Shown here: positions 9,736 to 19,811 of the stretch, in pieces
How the letters are laid out: the number at the start of each line of letters is the position of its first letter
Position numbering within the stretch: the first letter of the stretch is position 1
Source of the DNA: Candidatus Sodalis pierantonius str. SOPE
GTDB lineage: Bacteria > Pseudomonadota > Gammaproteobacteria > Enterobacterales > Enterobacteriaceae
Length of the DNA stretch: 64,000 nucleotides
Direction of reading: 5' to 3'
Assembly: GCF_000517405.1 (NCBI RefSeq)
Contig: NZ_CP006568.1
Span: 2,976,001 to 3,040,000 of the forward strand
Notes under the pieces: model-generated
The model's database searches: none
What the model was told of the DNA's origin: nothing
The model's input: only the letters and a program-made list of their open reading frames with translations
Translations under genes and position numbers: made by a program

Positions 9736-11444
9736 ATTTATTCTCCTTAGTGATAACTGTCCGGACCTCGGAGGTTTTCGTGAACCAGCATTGATACGCC
9801 GGCTCCGTCCTGGGTGACCTCACTTTCACGACCGTGTTTCAATACGTTGGCTATGAAAGAGCGGTTAATGCACCCTTTCTCCAACGCCAGCGCGCAGGCC
9901 TTCTCCAGTCGCGTCGTCTCATAGCGCCGTTGCAGATTGAGTAGCCCCAGCACGGAGCGGTAAGCCTGCTCCGGATGGGCTTTGCTCTTTTGGATGGACT
10001 CGACCACTTTCAGTGTGCACACACCCACCGACAGCGCCCAACTGCACAGCCTTTCCGACGTCCACTGGCGCTGCCCCTTATGGTTAGCCGGCATGTGCGC
10101 CGCCTGAGTCGTGTGCCTATAGGCGTTATCGCTGCGAAGGTGCGTAGCCACGCAGACGCCCTTATGGTGGATTTGCACCAGCCGTTGGGTGGCGATGACG
10201 TCAACGCGCTCGCCAACCAGCGGATGCGGCACCGAGTACCAGTTTTTGCCGTAGTCTATGTGGTAATCAGGTCCCACTCGGGCAACGAGATACTCACTGT
10301 ATTCCCATTGTGTGGGCGGTAGAGGCCCAAGAGCCGGTTTGTCCAGCTGCTCGAAGCGTTCAAGGCGACTTTGTCCGCCGTAATGACGCATCGGGGCGCA
10401 GATTCAACTCATGATTGAGTTCTCGTATCACCTGGTTGAGTTCGGCCAGCGAGTAGAACCTACGTTTACGCAACCGGGCCAAAACCCAGCGTTCTACCAG
10501 CTGCACAGTTGATTCTGCCTTCGCCTTGTCTTTCGGTTTTCTCGGGCGCGCCGGTAGCACCACTGTCTCATAGTGATTTGCCAGCGCCTGGTAGCTCTGG
10601 TTTATGACCGGCTCATAGCGGTCAGGGGTGCTGACAGCGCTGCGCAGATTATCAGGTATCATCAGCTCCGGAACCCCACCCATGAAGTGCAGGCAGCGGC
10701 TATTGGCGTTGAGCCACGATGCCATATCCTGGCCTTCGCAGGCTTCGATATACGCATAGCCTGACACGCCCATGGCAGCGACGAAGATAGCGACCTGGCG
10801 TACGCTACCGGTCGCAGGGTTGACGATAGGTACGGTGGGGCCACAGAAGTCGATGAAGAGCTTTTCGCCAGCCTTGTGCTCCATGCGCATGGAACGCCGC
10901 TGCTTCTTTTTCCAGTCACGGAACAGTGCACAAAACTGTGAGTAACCGAGGGCATCACCGCCCACGGCGGACTGATATTCCATCCAGAGCAGCTGCTTGG
11001 TCATGCCCTTGCGGCTTAACTCGGTATCGATATCAAGCCAGCTGGGTAAAGTATTGATAACTTTTCCGGATTTGCCGGGATAGAGCAGGCGGTCGAGGTC
11101 GACGGGGGACAGTTCCACCGGCAATGGCCAGACACAGGTTAGCTACCGTGAATCGGCCGAGGATATCGTGCACGGTAGTACAGCCTATGCCGAGCGCTGC
11201 TGCGATAGTGCGATTCGAGCGACGCTGCTCGAATTTCATACGTAAAACATTAATATAGATGCACATTTCCGTTCTCGCTTTCTTCTTTTTACGTGCCATG
11301 CCATGCCCCCGGAAGCTAAAAGTCTCCAGAGTATGGCGGAACAGAAGATGAGCGATCGGACAGAATCGGAATCGCTGATCGGGCGACCGGAATCAGTGAT
11401 CGGGTGAAATCGGAATCAGTGATCGGATGTGACCGGAACCAGCA
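8990..11444 (-). mobile_element. IS21-family copy 1, right (istB) end lost
   Basis: The istA-side end (GTGACCGGAACCAGCA ending at 11444, followed by phage dam sequence) carries the repeated CGGAATCA-GTGATCGG boxes typical of IS21 ends. The istB side stops at the last istB codons, joined directly to IS903 DNA. About 90 bp of the outer end seen in copy 2 are therefore missing, so the copy cannot transpose by itself. Confidence 0.85.
9747..11299 (-). pseudogene. istA: IS21 transposase IstA copy 1, two frameshifts
   Basis: Three frames (MARKKKKARTEMCIYI..., SPVDLDRLLYPGKSG..., MRHYGGQSRLERFEQ...) make one IstA with helix-turn-helix RTIAAALGIGCTTVHDIL and catalytic motifs FIDFCGPTVP, MIPDNLRSA and KAKAESTVQLVERW. 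Breaks lie at about 11140 (CTAACCTG-TGTCTGG, one base more than copy 2) and about 10385 (an extra C in GCGCCCC). It ends ENLRGPDSYH, 11 bp before istB. Confidence 0.9.
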
Positions 11445-11916
11445 GCTGACCGATATACAGCGAGCCGCCCGCTTTTACTGTCTTCAGCAGCTCACATTTG
11501 GTGGCAAAGTGAGCGGGCAGAACTTTGGTACTTCGGCTGTGCGATCACAGTCATTGAACCTCTTAAGAATCGAAGAACAGCTATCACAGGCTCACCTGCG
11601 TTTATCCCATGCAGCCATAGAGCATCTTGGGTGGCAGGCTTGTATTGAAAAATATGATAGGCCACACTCATTGTTCTATCTTGATCCACCTTACTGGAAG
11701 ACTCAAGGCTATGGCGCAGCGTTTGGCCTGGAACAATACAGCATCATTGATAGCCTTGCTCATTCAATAGCAGGAAGAATGGTGATTTCAGTTAATGATA
11801 TCCCAGAAATGAGGCTCATCTTCAAAAACCTTCATATCGACGTTGTTGACCTAAAATACTCATTAGGCAAGAACCGTCATAGTAGACGCGAGTTGGTCAT
11901 TCGTAATTTCGCCTGA
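11445..11916 (+). pseudogene. Phage DNA adenine methylase (Dam-type), 5' end removed by IS21
   Basis: From the IS21 edge the frame reads LTDIQRAARFYCLQQLTFGG, then YLDPPYW (the DPPY catalytic motif IV of N6-adenine methylases), VISVNDIPEMR, and a natural C-terminus RRELVIRNFA. The N-terminal SAM-binding FxGxG part is missing, so it is dead. In Mu-like phages a DNA modification gene sits at the right end of the genome; its position here, about 75 bp from the right end repeat, is evidence that the whole 2-12 kb region is one phage whose middle was deleted. Confidence 0.85.
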
Positions 11917-11932
11917 TTTCCTGTTTGCAAAC

Positions 11933-12008
11933 AATTCTGGACTGTCCAAAATAGCCATTTTTTAGGGGTTATGGGAGTCCAGAATTGTTTGCAAATTAGT
12001 CCAGAATT
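11933..12008. repeat. Right-end transposase binding-type repeats of the Mu-like relic
   Basis: Three copies of the left-end box occur: AATTCTGGACT at 11933-11943 (direct) and AGTCCAGAATT at 11976-11986 and 11998-12008 (inverted). The outermost is preceded by TTGCAAATT, mirroring the left edge. This clustering at both edges and nowhere else noticed in the window supports the ends of one transposable phage. Confidence 0.55.
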
Positions 12009-12063
12009 GATTGCATCGCTACAATAACATTATCCTGATGTTTTGCGGCTGATGAAAAATTTC

Positions 12064-12897
12064 TTATTTGGCGAGCGTCGCCGCCCGGGAGTGCCGGGAC
12101 GGCAGGAAAAACAAAATCAGCGCCGGTACCAGATAAAGCAAATATACCGCCACCTCGCTGACCGTCGGCGTTTCCTGGTAGCCTAACAGGCCTTCCAAAA
12201 GCGTGCCGAATAGCGTATGCGTCGAGAGCACCTGACTCCAATCAAAGGCGATTGATTGGTAGCCGTTCCACAACCCGGCTTCATGGAACGCGTGGATCGC
12301 GCCGGCGGCAAGCCCGGCGGCGACAAACAAAATAAACACGCTGGTCCATTTGAAAAAGGCCGCCAGCGGCAACCGGATACCGGTCCAGTACATCACCATG
12401 CCCAGCGCGATGGCGCAGGCCAAACCCAATACCGCGCCGATCGGCGCGGCGATGCCCACGTCCTGGCTGAACGCCGCCAGCAAGAAGAACACCGACTCCA
12501 GGCCTTCACGCGCCACGGCAAAAAACACCATGCCGGTGAGCGCCCATCCCTGACGCTGGGATTGCGCCAGGGCCTGGTCCACCGCCATTTCCAGCTGATT
12601 TTTCACCGAACGGGACATTTTGCGCATCCACAGTACCATCCAGATCAATACGGCGACGGCGATAACCGCTACGATGCCCTCGAACAGATCCTGTTCCTTT
12701 TGCGAAAATTCACCGGTGGTGGCGTTAATCGCCAGCCCCAGCGCCAGACACAACAGCGCCGCGGTGATGGCACCGAGCCACACCCTTGTCAACAATTGAC
12801 CGCGTCCGGTTTTTTTCAGGTAACCCGCGATGAGGCTAACAATCAGCGCCGCTTCAAGCCCTTCCCTGAACATGATAAGAAACGGTACAAACATCAT
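12064..12897 (-). CDS. efeU: EfeU inner-membrane ferrous iron permease
   Basis: The 277-residue protein has about seven membrane helices and the two iron-binding REGLE motifs of the Ftr1/EfeU family: FREGLEAALIV at the N-terminus and AREGLESVFF in the middle. Length and C-terminus (LYLVPALILFFLPSRHSR) match intact EfeU. It would pass iron delivered by EfeO and EfeB across the inner membrane. A Fur-box-like sequence lies 54 bp upstream. The gene is intact, but its partners efeO and efeB are 10 kb away behind a prophage relic and both broken, so the complex is unlikely to work. A start one codon later is equally possible (MMFVPF or MFVPF). Confidence 0.92.
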   Translation of the reverse strand: MMFVPFLIMFREGLEAALIVSLIAGYLKKTGRGQLLTRVWLGAITAALLCLALGLAINATTGEFSQKEQDLFEGIVAVIAVAVLIWMVLWMRKMSRSVKNQLEMAVDQALAQSQRQGWALTGMVFFAVAREGLESVFFLLAAFSQDVGIAAPIGAVLGLACAIALGMVMYWTGIRLPLAAFFKWTSVFILFVAAGLAAGAIHAFHEAGLWNGYQSIAFDWSQVLSTHTLFGTLLEGLLGYQETPTVSEVAVYLLYLVPALILFFLPSRHSRAATLAK

Positions 12898-12950
12898 TTA
12901 TCCTCATCCGCCTCCAGGGCAGACCATTGTAAACAAACGCAAATAAGAAC

Positions 12951-12969
12951 GATATTGATTATCATTACC
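12951..12969. promoter_or_regulatory. Fur box upstream of efeU
   Basis: GATATTGATTATCATTACC matches the 19-bp Fur consensus GATAATGATAATCATTATC at 16 of 19 positions. It lies 54 bp before the efeU start, in the gap upstream of the gene, as expected for an iron-repressed operon promoter. Confidence 0.7.
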
Positions 12970-13223
12970 TATTATGAAAAACAAGGTGACCGTCGGCAAA
13001 ATTGCAACTTTGCTGCCGCGCTCAATTCCTACGGAAAGTAAGGAAAAACAGCGGAATTGGCGGCGATGGCCGCCGCCGCGCGCGGGCCGGCCATGCGCCC
13101 GGATGAGGCCTGGGCGAGGCGAATAGCACTCCCTTGTGAGTCAAGGGCAACGCGCTGGTCAGCGCCGCCGCGTCAGGCGGATCGCAAGCCAGCTTGGCGC
13201 GGGGCGCCAGCCGAAGGCGTCTA

Positions 13224-14302
13224 TTAGCCCAGCGAAAGCCGTACTTTGCTCTTGCGCGGACGGCTGGCGTACAGATAGCACAGCAGCGCGACGCTGCTGC
13301 AAACCGCCATGGAAAACACCATCGGCCAGGCACTATCGAACGTCGCCAGCGACAGCAACGCGACGATGACCGCCCCGACGCCGAAACGCAGCGTGCCCGC
13401 GCCAGCGACGACGCCGTGCCGGCCATATGCGGAAAATCTTCCAGGATCACCGCCATCCCGTTCGAGGTCACCATAGCCACACAGCCTACAAATAGCGCCA
13501 CGCCAACCACCAGCGGAATGAAACCGAGATGCAGCGCCAGCACCGCTATCATCCAAAGACCGGTGACAAACTGGATCGTCAGGCCCAGCCGAAACATGCT
13601 TTGCGCCCCGAAACGCGCGACAAAGCCGCTATTGATAAGCGTCAGGATAAACAAGAATACGACGTTGATCGCAAAGTAGTAGCCGAAGTTCTGCGGCGAC
13701 ACGCCGTTGAGGTCAATATAGACAAACGGCCCGGCGCTGAGAAAGGAAAACATGCCGGCGAACGAGAAACCGCTGGCTAGCATGTAACTGAACACCCGCT
13801 TGTGGCGAAACAGCGAGCCGAAATTACCGATGGTGGTGCTGAGGCGAAACTTCTGCCGCCGTTCGCGCGGCAGCGTTTCGCGAATAAACACCAGCACCAA
13901 TATCGTCGCCACCAGCGCCGCCAGGCCGATCGTCCAGAAAATCGCGTGCCAGCTCAATAACACCAGCAGGCGCATATAAATCAACATCTCGACCGATTGC
14001 GACAGCGCGCAGGCGGCCGCGGCCAGCGCAAAGCAGAATGTGCCGAACATAATGACCGGTTTGCGACCGAGACAGTCAGCCATCGGGCCATAGAACAGCT
14101 GGCCGATAGCGAAGCCGAGCACATAGGCGCTCAACGTCATCTGCACGCTGCCGGCGCTGACGCCATACTCCGCCGCGATAATCGGCAATGCGGGCAGATA
14201 CATATCGATAGCGAGCGGCATTAGCATGGACAACAGTCCCAGTATCACCACAATACCGATATGTTTTTTACGTTCGGGATGCACTCTCCATACTCCTTTC
14301 AT
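13224..14302 (-). pseudogene. bcr: Bcr multidrug (bicyclomycin) efflux transporter, deletion plus frameshift
   Basis: This is an MFS drug exporter of the Bcr/CflA group. The N-terminal half is clear (ILGLLSMLMPLAIDMYLPALP, GQLFYGPMADCLGRKPV). At about 13,966 the frame jumps in frame from EMLIYMRL to VLLSWHAIFW, so about 50 residues spanning helices 4-5 are missing. At about 13,410 a frameshift follows HMAGTASSLA; the true C-terminus (LLSLATFDSAWPMVF...YASRPRKSK) continues in another frame to 13224. It is next to rsuA, as in E. coli. A start at the GTG giving VHPERKKH is an alternative to 14302. Confidence 0.9.
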
Positions 14303-14327
14303 CAGCCTGATTCAGTGTTTTAATGAT

Positions 14328-15035
14328 TCAATCCGTCGGCAGACCTACACTGGCGATCTCTTCGGCGGTCAGCGCGCGGTATTCCCCCGGCTGAAGATGC
14401 GCATCCAGCACAATGGCGCCGATTCGCTCACGATGCAGCGCTATCACCCGATTGCCGAGCGCGGCGAACATGCGTTTAACCTGGTGATAGCGTCCCTCTC
14501 TGAGGGTCAGACGGACCCGCTGCGGCGAAAGCGCTTCCAAACGGGCGGGACGGGTAGGCAGATTTTCGCCGCGCAGCATTATCCCGGCGGCGAAACGCTC
14601 GGCGGTCTCCGTCGCCAGCGGCTGTTCCAGCGTCACTAAATAGTCTTTCTCGCAATGATGCCGCGGCGACGTTAGCCGGTGCGACCATTGCCCGTCATCG
14701 GTCAGCAGCACCAGACCGGTGGTATCAATGTCCAGCCGGCCGGCGACGTGCAGCTTATCCGGCACCGGTTCATCAATGAAATACAAGAGAGTGGGATGAT
14801 CGGGATCGTCCGTGGAACAGACATAACCCTGGGGCTTGTGCAGCATGAAATAGCGCGCGGTCAGAATCTGCTGCAGCACGTTGCCGTCAAAGCGCACCTG
14901 GTGTTCAGGCAGCAGCTGGAACGCCCCTTGCCGAATCACCTCGTCATCCACGGTGACGCGTTTGGCGCGCAGCTCGCGCGCCACCAGGGCCCGGCTGATG
15001 CCCAGCTGTTGAGATAAAAATTTGTCCAGTCGCAT
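14328..15035 (-). CDS. rsuA: 16S rRNA pseudouridine-516 synthase
   Basis: RsuA makes pseudouridine 516 in 16S rRNA. The 235-residue protein has an N-terminal S4 RNA-binding domain (MRLDKFLSQQLGISRALVARE) and the catalytic motif AGRLDIDTTGLVLLTDDG containing the essential Asp, then EGRYHQVKRMFAALGN. Length and both domains are normal and no lesion is visible. It lies head to tail with broken bcr and is divergent from radD/yejH, the E. coli arrangement. Confidence 0.95.
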   Translation of the reverse strand: MRLDKFLSQQLGISRALVARELRAKRVTVDDEVIRQGAFQLLPEHQVRFDGNVLQQILTARYFMLHKPQGYVCSTDDPDHPTLLYFIDEPVPDKLHVAGRLDIDTTGLVLLTDDGQWSHRLTSPRHHCEKDYLVTLEQPLATETAERFAAGIMLRGENLPTRPARLEALSPQRVRLTLREGRYHQVKRMFAALGNRVIALHRERIGAIVLDAHLQPGEYRALTAEEIASVGLPTD

Positions 15036-15298
15036 TAACGTTGTTTTGCCTGTAATCTTGGGAAGCGCTTGGCGATTGCGGCACCCTCGCTGGGGAGCCG
15101 CCGCGGCTGAAAAAACGTCAGCCCCACGCGCAGGCGGAACAGCCGTTGCTGTTTATGCCATGAGTATACCGGGGCTTGCCCGCCGCGCCTAGCGGGCATC
15201 CACTTGAATTATTAGCTTCCATCCTATTTCATTATGAAGACAGCGATTATCACGATCAATTTCCCCTCTCCGCTTCCATTAGGAACGGTGCGGCGCTG

Positions 15299-16923
15299 AT
15301 GGCACTGACGCTTCGCCCCTATCAGCAAGAAGCGGTCAAGGCCACCGTCGAGCACTTTCGCCGCCACAGCACGCCGGCACTGATTGTACTGCCCACCGGC
15401 GCCGGCAAAAGCCTGGTCATCGCCGAGCTGGCGCGCCTGGCGCGCGGCCGTGTCCTAGTGTTGGCGCACGTGAAAGAGCTGGTGGCGCAAAATGCGCAAA
15501 AATACCGCGCCCTGGGGCTGGATGCGGCTATCTTCGCCGCCGGCCTGAAGCTGCGCGACAGCGCCGGCAAGGTGGTTTTCGGCAGCGTACAATCCGTCGC
15601 GCGCAATCTGGCTGCGTTCTCCACCCCTTTCTCGCTGCTGATTATCGATGAATGCCACCGCCTCGGGGATGACGACAGCCAATATCAGCAGGTGATCCGC
15701 CATCTGCGCGAGGTGGGGATCCGGGGCTGCGCGTTCTCGGTCTTACCGCGACACCCTACCGGTTGGGCAAGGGATGGATTTATCATTTTCATTACCACGG
15801 GAGGGTAGGCGGCGATGAGCGTTGTTTCTTTCGCGACTGCATCTTTGAACTGCCGCTGCACTATATGGTGAAGCATGGCTATCTGGTGCCGCCCGAACGG
15901 TTGGATATGCCGGTGCGCCATTACGATTTCAGCCGCCTCTCGCCCAACGCGCTGGGCGACTATCCTGCGGTCGACCTCAACGGCGAATTGCAGCGCCAGC
16001 GCCGCATCACGCCGCTGATTGTCGCGCAGATCCGCGATTACGGCGCCGCCAGACGGGGGGTGATGATCTTTGCCGCGACCGTCGAGCACGCCGACGAAAT
16101 TCTCAACCTGTCGCCGCCGGATCAGGCGGCGCTGGTCAGCGCCGAGACGCCCGCCGCCGAGCGCGATCGCCTCATTGATGCCTTCCGCGCGCAGCGCCTG
16201 CGTTACCTGGTCAACGTGTCGGTGCTCACCACCGGTTTCGATGCGCCGCACGTTGACGTCATCGCCATCCTGCGCCCGACGGAATCGGTAAGTCTTTATC
16301 AACAGATCGTTGGCCGTGGCTTGCGCCTTTATCCCGGCAAAACCGCGTGCCTGATCCTGGATCATGCCGGGAACGGACACGATCTCTATTCGCCGGAAGT
16401 CGGGCAGACAAAACCGGTCCAGGTCTTCTGTCCCGCCTGCGGTTTCGCCAATCTGTTTTGGGGCAAAACCGCCGGCGATGGCACGATTATCGAACATTAT
16501 GGCCGTCGTTGCCAGGGCTGGCTCGAGGACGAAAGCGGTGCGCGCCAGCAGTGCGATTATCGTTTTCGTTTTAAACTGTGTCCCGATTGCAACGCCCAGA
16601 ACGATATCGCCGCCCGCCGCTGCCATCATTGCCAGCGGATTTTGCTGGACCCGGACGATATGCTTAAGGCCGCGCTGCGTTTGAAAAATGCGCTGGTGCT
16701 GCGCTGCAGCGGCATGTCGCTGCGCGCGGGCCAGGATGAGAAGGGGGAATGGCTACAGGTCACCTATTTTGATGAGGACGGCGCCGACGTCGGCGAGCGT
16801 TTCCGCCTACACACGCCGGCGCAGCGACGGCTGTTTGCGCTGCGTTTTCTGCCCTTACACCTGCGCGCCGCAGCGCCCATGAATTTCGCGGCTGACCGGG
16901 TTTTGTTTGCCCCGCGCCGGTAA
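15299..16923 (+). pseudogene. radD: RadD (YejH) superfamily 2 DNA helicase-like repair protein, frameshift and short C-terminus
   Basis: RadD is an SF2 ATPase acting with RecA and SSB in double-strand break repair. The first frame has the Q/Walker A region (LRPYQQEAVKATVEHF, LPTGAGKSLVIAEL) and DEAH-type IIDECHRLGDDD. At about 15,725 the frame breaks, and RVLGLTATPYRLGKGWIY (motif III region) continues in the second frame, through QIVGRGLRLYPGKT (motif VI) and the zinc-binding cysteines (CPACGF, CPDCNAQ, CHHC). The end, after FRLHTPAQRRLF, lacks about 60 residues found in the E. coli protein. Start 15299 gives the conserved N-terminus. Confidence 0.9.
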
Positions 16924-17021
16924 TTCCGGTAAAATCCTGCCCGCTTACTCACAAGCACGTTTATCCTGCCTGCTGCTGGGTCCGCCTGTAGCAGGTTAAA
17001 TTCCAGGTTTTGAGAAAAATT

Positions 17022-17306
17022 ATGTTAACTATCAATGCTGAAATCCGCAAAGACCAGGGCAAGGGTGCGAGCCGCCGCCTGCGTCTCGCGAACAAGTTCC
17101 CGGCCATCGTTTACGGCGGTGCTGAAGCACCGGTCGCCATCGAGCTGGATCATGATATCGTTTTGAACACCCAGACCAAAGAAGGCTTTTACACCGACGT
17201 TCTGGCCCTGGTCATCGACGGTAAAGAAAGCAAAGTGAAGGTGCAGGCGGTGCAGCGTCATCCGTTCAAACCGAAACTGACCCATATCGACTTCGTTCGC
17301 GCTTAA
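17022..17306 (+). CDS. rplY: Ribosomal protein bL25
   Basis: The 94-residue single-domain L25 binds 5S rRNA in the large subunit. The sequence MLTINAEIRKDQGKGASRRL ... VQRHPFKPKLTHIDFVRA matches enteric L25 end to end. I use the ATG at 17022 because it aligns with the E. coli start; an in-frame upstream start would add four residues. A strong terminator follows 17 bp after the stop. The gene is intact. Confidence 0.97.
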   Translation: MLTINAEIRKDQGKGASRRLRLANKFPAIVYGGAEAPVAIELDHDIVLNTQTKEGFYTDVLALVIDGKESKVKVQAVQRHPFKPKLTHIDFVRA

Positions 17307-17323
17307 GCGAATTACGTCGTGAG

Positions 17324-17351
17324 AAAACGCCGCATTCTGCGGCGTTTTTTT
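17324..17351 (+). terminator. Rho-independent terminator of rplY
   Basis: AAAACGCCGCA-TTC-TGCGGCGTTTTTTT forms a GC-rich stem with a 3-base loop followed by a T run, directly after rplY. Confidence 0.9.
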
Positions 17352-18496
17352 ATACCTGCCGGTAAACCGCCCCCTTTCAAACTGTGGCATCAGGGGAGCG
17401 CAGCGCATTCGGCGCCGGCCGTGGCATTGACCGCCGGGCGAATCGCCGCGGCCACCGGAGCCTGCGCACAGTCACTTGTGTTGCATCTAGCGCATTCGCA
17501 GCGGTTTTTTAAGTTTGTTCGCCAGCCTGCTTTCAATCTTTGCGTTTATTTTATCCACCGCCACTCTATAATCGCCTCCCCCGCCGTTACGCCAACGGCA
17601 TCAACCGTGGATTGGTCCATCATGGCCCCGGCCGCCGATTTGAACACGGAACCCACCGCTTCTTGCATCGCTTCGCTTAACGATTCTGCCGCCGATTCGG
17701 CTAAAGTTTCGACGATGGCAGTGCCCATTTCTTTAACGACTTCATAGGCCGCCACCGCGGCAACAGCGCCAACCGGCCCCCCGACCGCCGTCCCTAGCTC
17801 CTCGGCGCCAATCTCAAGATTTTCAACGGCTAACTCCGCCAAGGCCTCCTCGACTATCTCGACGTTCTCTGCCAATGTCGTTTCCGCAGCGGGTGCCAAT
17901 GCCACCTCGGCGTCGGCCTCTATAACCGTACCCCCTGCCGGCTCCCGGATCCAACCCGCATCGGCTTGGATATCCCCTCGCGCTGCCGATGCCATTTCCC
18001 CCGCCGCGCCGGCTCGGGTATCCGCTTGCTCCGCTGATGCCATGACCCCATCCGCCCCGGCCTGTGCAACCGTTTCCGCTGGTGTTTCCATAATCCTCCC
18101 CTCAGCTATGTCTGCGCCAAGATCTTCTTCCAGGGAGATATCGGCGCCACCGTTAACCTGTTACATTTCAGTGGCCACGTCGGTGGGCGAGCCAGTGTGC
18201 TTTTTTCTGTTCAACAAGTAGTAGGCGCCAGCGGCGCTGCCGCCGGCTGCACTAAGGGTATGAGGAAGAGTTTGATTTTTCTGAGCCTCGAGTTTGGCCT
18301 TCTCCTCACAGGGCATAACATAGCGAGCGATGAATTCCTGGTTAGCTTTATCCATTAAGGATGGCGTAGGAGTTTGGCTATCTATCCCCGTCAAAGAGGA
18401 AGTGAGCGGAAAGTGTTTATTCGCAATCGACAGCACCACAATGCCAGGATAGCCCTGATTTATTAATGATTTGTAATAAGGCGCTTTGTCCAGCTT

Positions 18497-19811
18497 GAGC
18501 CCATACCGGATTCTGTGTAAATGTCTTTTCTCTGAAGTGACCGTCCAGGCGGTCACCGAACTCGATAATAAAGCGGCTCATTGCCATGCGCCAGTCCCTC
18601 AAAGGCATTGTCCATTTCTGTGAGGCCGCCTGTATCGCCAGCCACACCACCTTTTTCACTGCGTCGGCGGTCGGGAACACCTTGCGCTTTTTGATGGCAT
18701 GCCGGATCACGCTGTTTAACGACTCGATGGCGTTGGTCGTGTAGATCACCTTGCGGATGTCCGTTGGGTAGGCAAAGAACGTGGCCAGATTGGCCCAGTT
18801 TGCCTGCCAGCTTCGACTTATTTTGCGGGTAGCGGATGTCCCAGGCACTGGAGAACGCTTCCAGCGCCTACAAGCTGGCTTCTTCCGTAGGGGCCTGATA
18901 GATAGCTTTCAGGTCGCGGGTGACGGCCTTGTAGTCCTTCCAGGAGACGAACCGCAGGCTGTTGCGCACCATATGCACGATACACAGCTGGAGCCGCGCC
19001 TCCGGATACACCGCGTTAATAGCGTCATGGAAACCTTTCAGCCCGTCTACGCAGGCGATAAGGATATCGTTCAGGCCGCGGTTTTTCAGCTCTGTCAGCA
19101 CGTTCAGCCAGAACTTTGCGCCTTCGTTTTCGGCCAGCCACATACCTAGCAACTCTTTCTGGCCTTCGATGTTGATGCCCAGCGCCAGGAACACAGATTT
19201 GTGATGATGCGGCTGTCCTGCCGGACTTTTAGAACGATACAGTCAAGATAAACAATGGGATAGACTGCATCCGGAGGCCGGTTTTGCCATTCGACAACCT
19301 GCTCCATGACCGCATCGGTGACCTTTGAGACCAGCGCCGGCGAGACATCGGCGTCATACAGCTCTTTGAACGCGGCGGCGATCTCGCGGGTGGTCATCCC
19401 TTTGGCGTACAACGATAAAATCTGGTTATCCATCCCGGTAATCCGGGTCTGGTTCTTCTTCACCAGTTGCGGTTCAAAGGAACCGTCACGATCGCGCGGA
19501 GTACGCAGCGCCAGCAGGCCATCGCCAGTGGTAACAGTTTTTGTGGAATAGCCGTTGCGGGCGTTGGTCCCCGGTTTAGGCTGATTTTTATCGTAGCCGA
19601 GGTGATGGGTCATTTCGGCATTGAGAGCTGCTTCGACGCTGATTTTTTTCAGCAGCCGATCAAAGTGACTGAAATCTTCAGGGGTTTTGAGATTTTTGGC
19701 CAGTTCGTTAGCCAGAGCCTGTAACTGTTTTTCGTCCATAAATTAACCTGTTTTTGATGTTGGATTGAACATATCAAAATCAGGCAAATACACAAATTTC
19801 TAAACAGGCTC
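18497..19811 (-). mobile_element. IS256-family copy B, in the unknown gene
   Basis: The right end ...CTAAACAGGCTC at 19811 is standard. The left end (GAGCCCATACCGGATTCTG) has diverged from GACCCTGTACACGATTCTG at five positions. The perfect 8-bp duplication TCCAGCTT lies at 18489-18496 and 19812-19819. Length 1,315 bp, the norm. Confidence 0.92.
18531..19739 (-). pseudogene. IS256 transposase copy B, multiple lesions
   Basis: Compared with the 402-residue copy, it has one base lost at about 19201 (ACAGATTTGTGATG), an in-frame TAG where QALEAF should read (EEASL-stop at about 18870), one extra T at about 18823, and loss of its own stop codon (TGA to AGA at 18531). It is the most degraded of the four copies, which with its diverged left end suggests an older insertion or relaxed selection. 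Confidence 0.88.

Larger units (their letters stand above)
1989..12007. mobile_element. Mu/BcepMu-type transposable prophage relic inserted between efeU and efeO
   Basis: The two edges carry inverted copies of ATTCTGGACTA-TTGCAA (1989-2006 and 11989-12007). Inside the left edge lie repressor, Ner-like, transposase A and transposase B genes in the Mu early order; inside the right edge is a phage dam fragment. All morphogenesis genes are absent and the middle is IS DNA (6602-11444). efeO lies directly outside the left edge and efeU directly outside the right, so the element interrupts one operon. Mu-like phages duplicate 5 bp of target; the bases next to the repeats do not match convincingly, so the exact ends are uncertain by a few bases or the flanks have decayed. 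Confidence 0.75.

Noticed and set aside
11404..11444. dam gene starting at 11404
   Set aside because: The apparent start and first 14 codons lie in the IS21 terminal repeats; native dam sequence begins only after 11444.
1984..12013. 5-bp target duplication of the Mu-like relic (GATTC versus GAATT)
   Set aside because: Only three of five bases agree for the best placement, not enough to claim a duplication or fix the ends.
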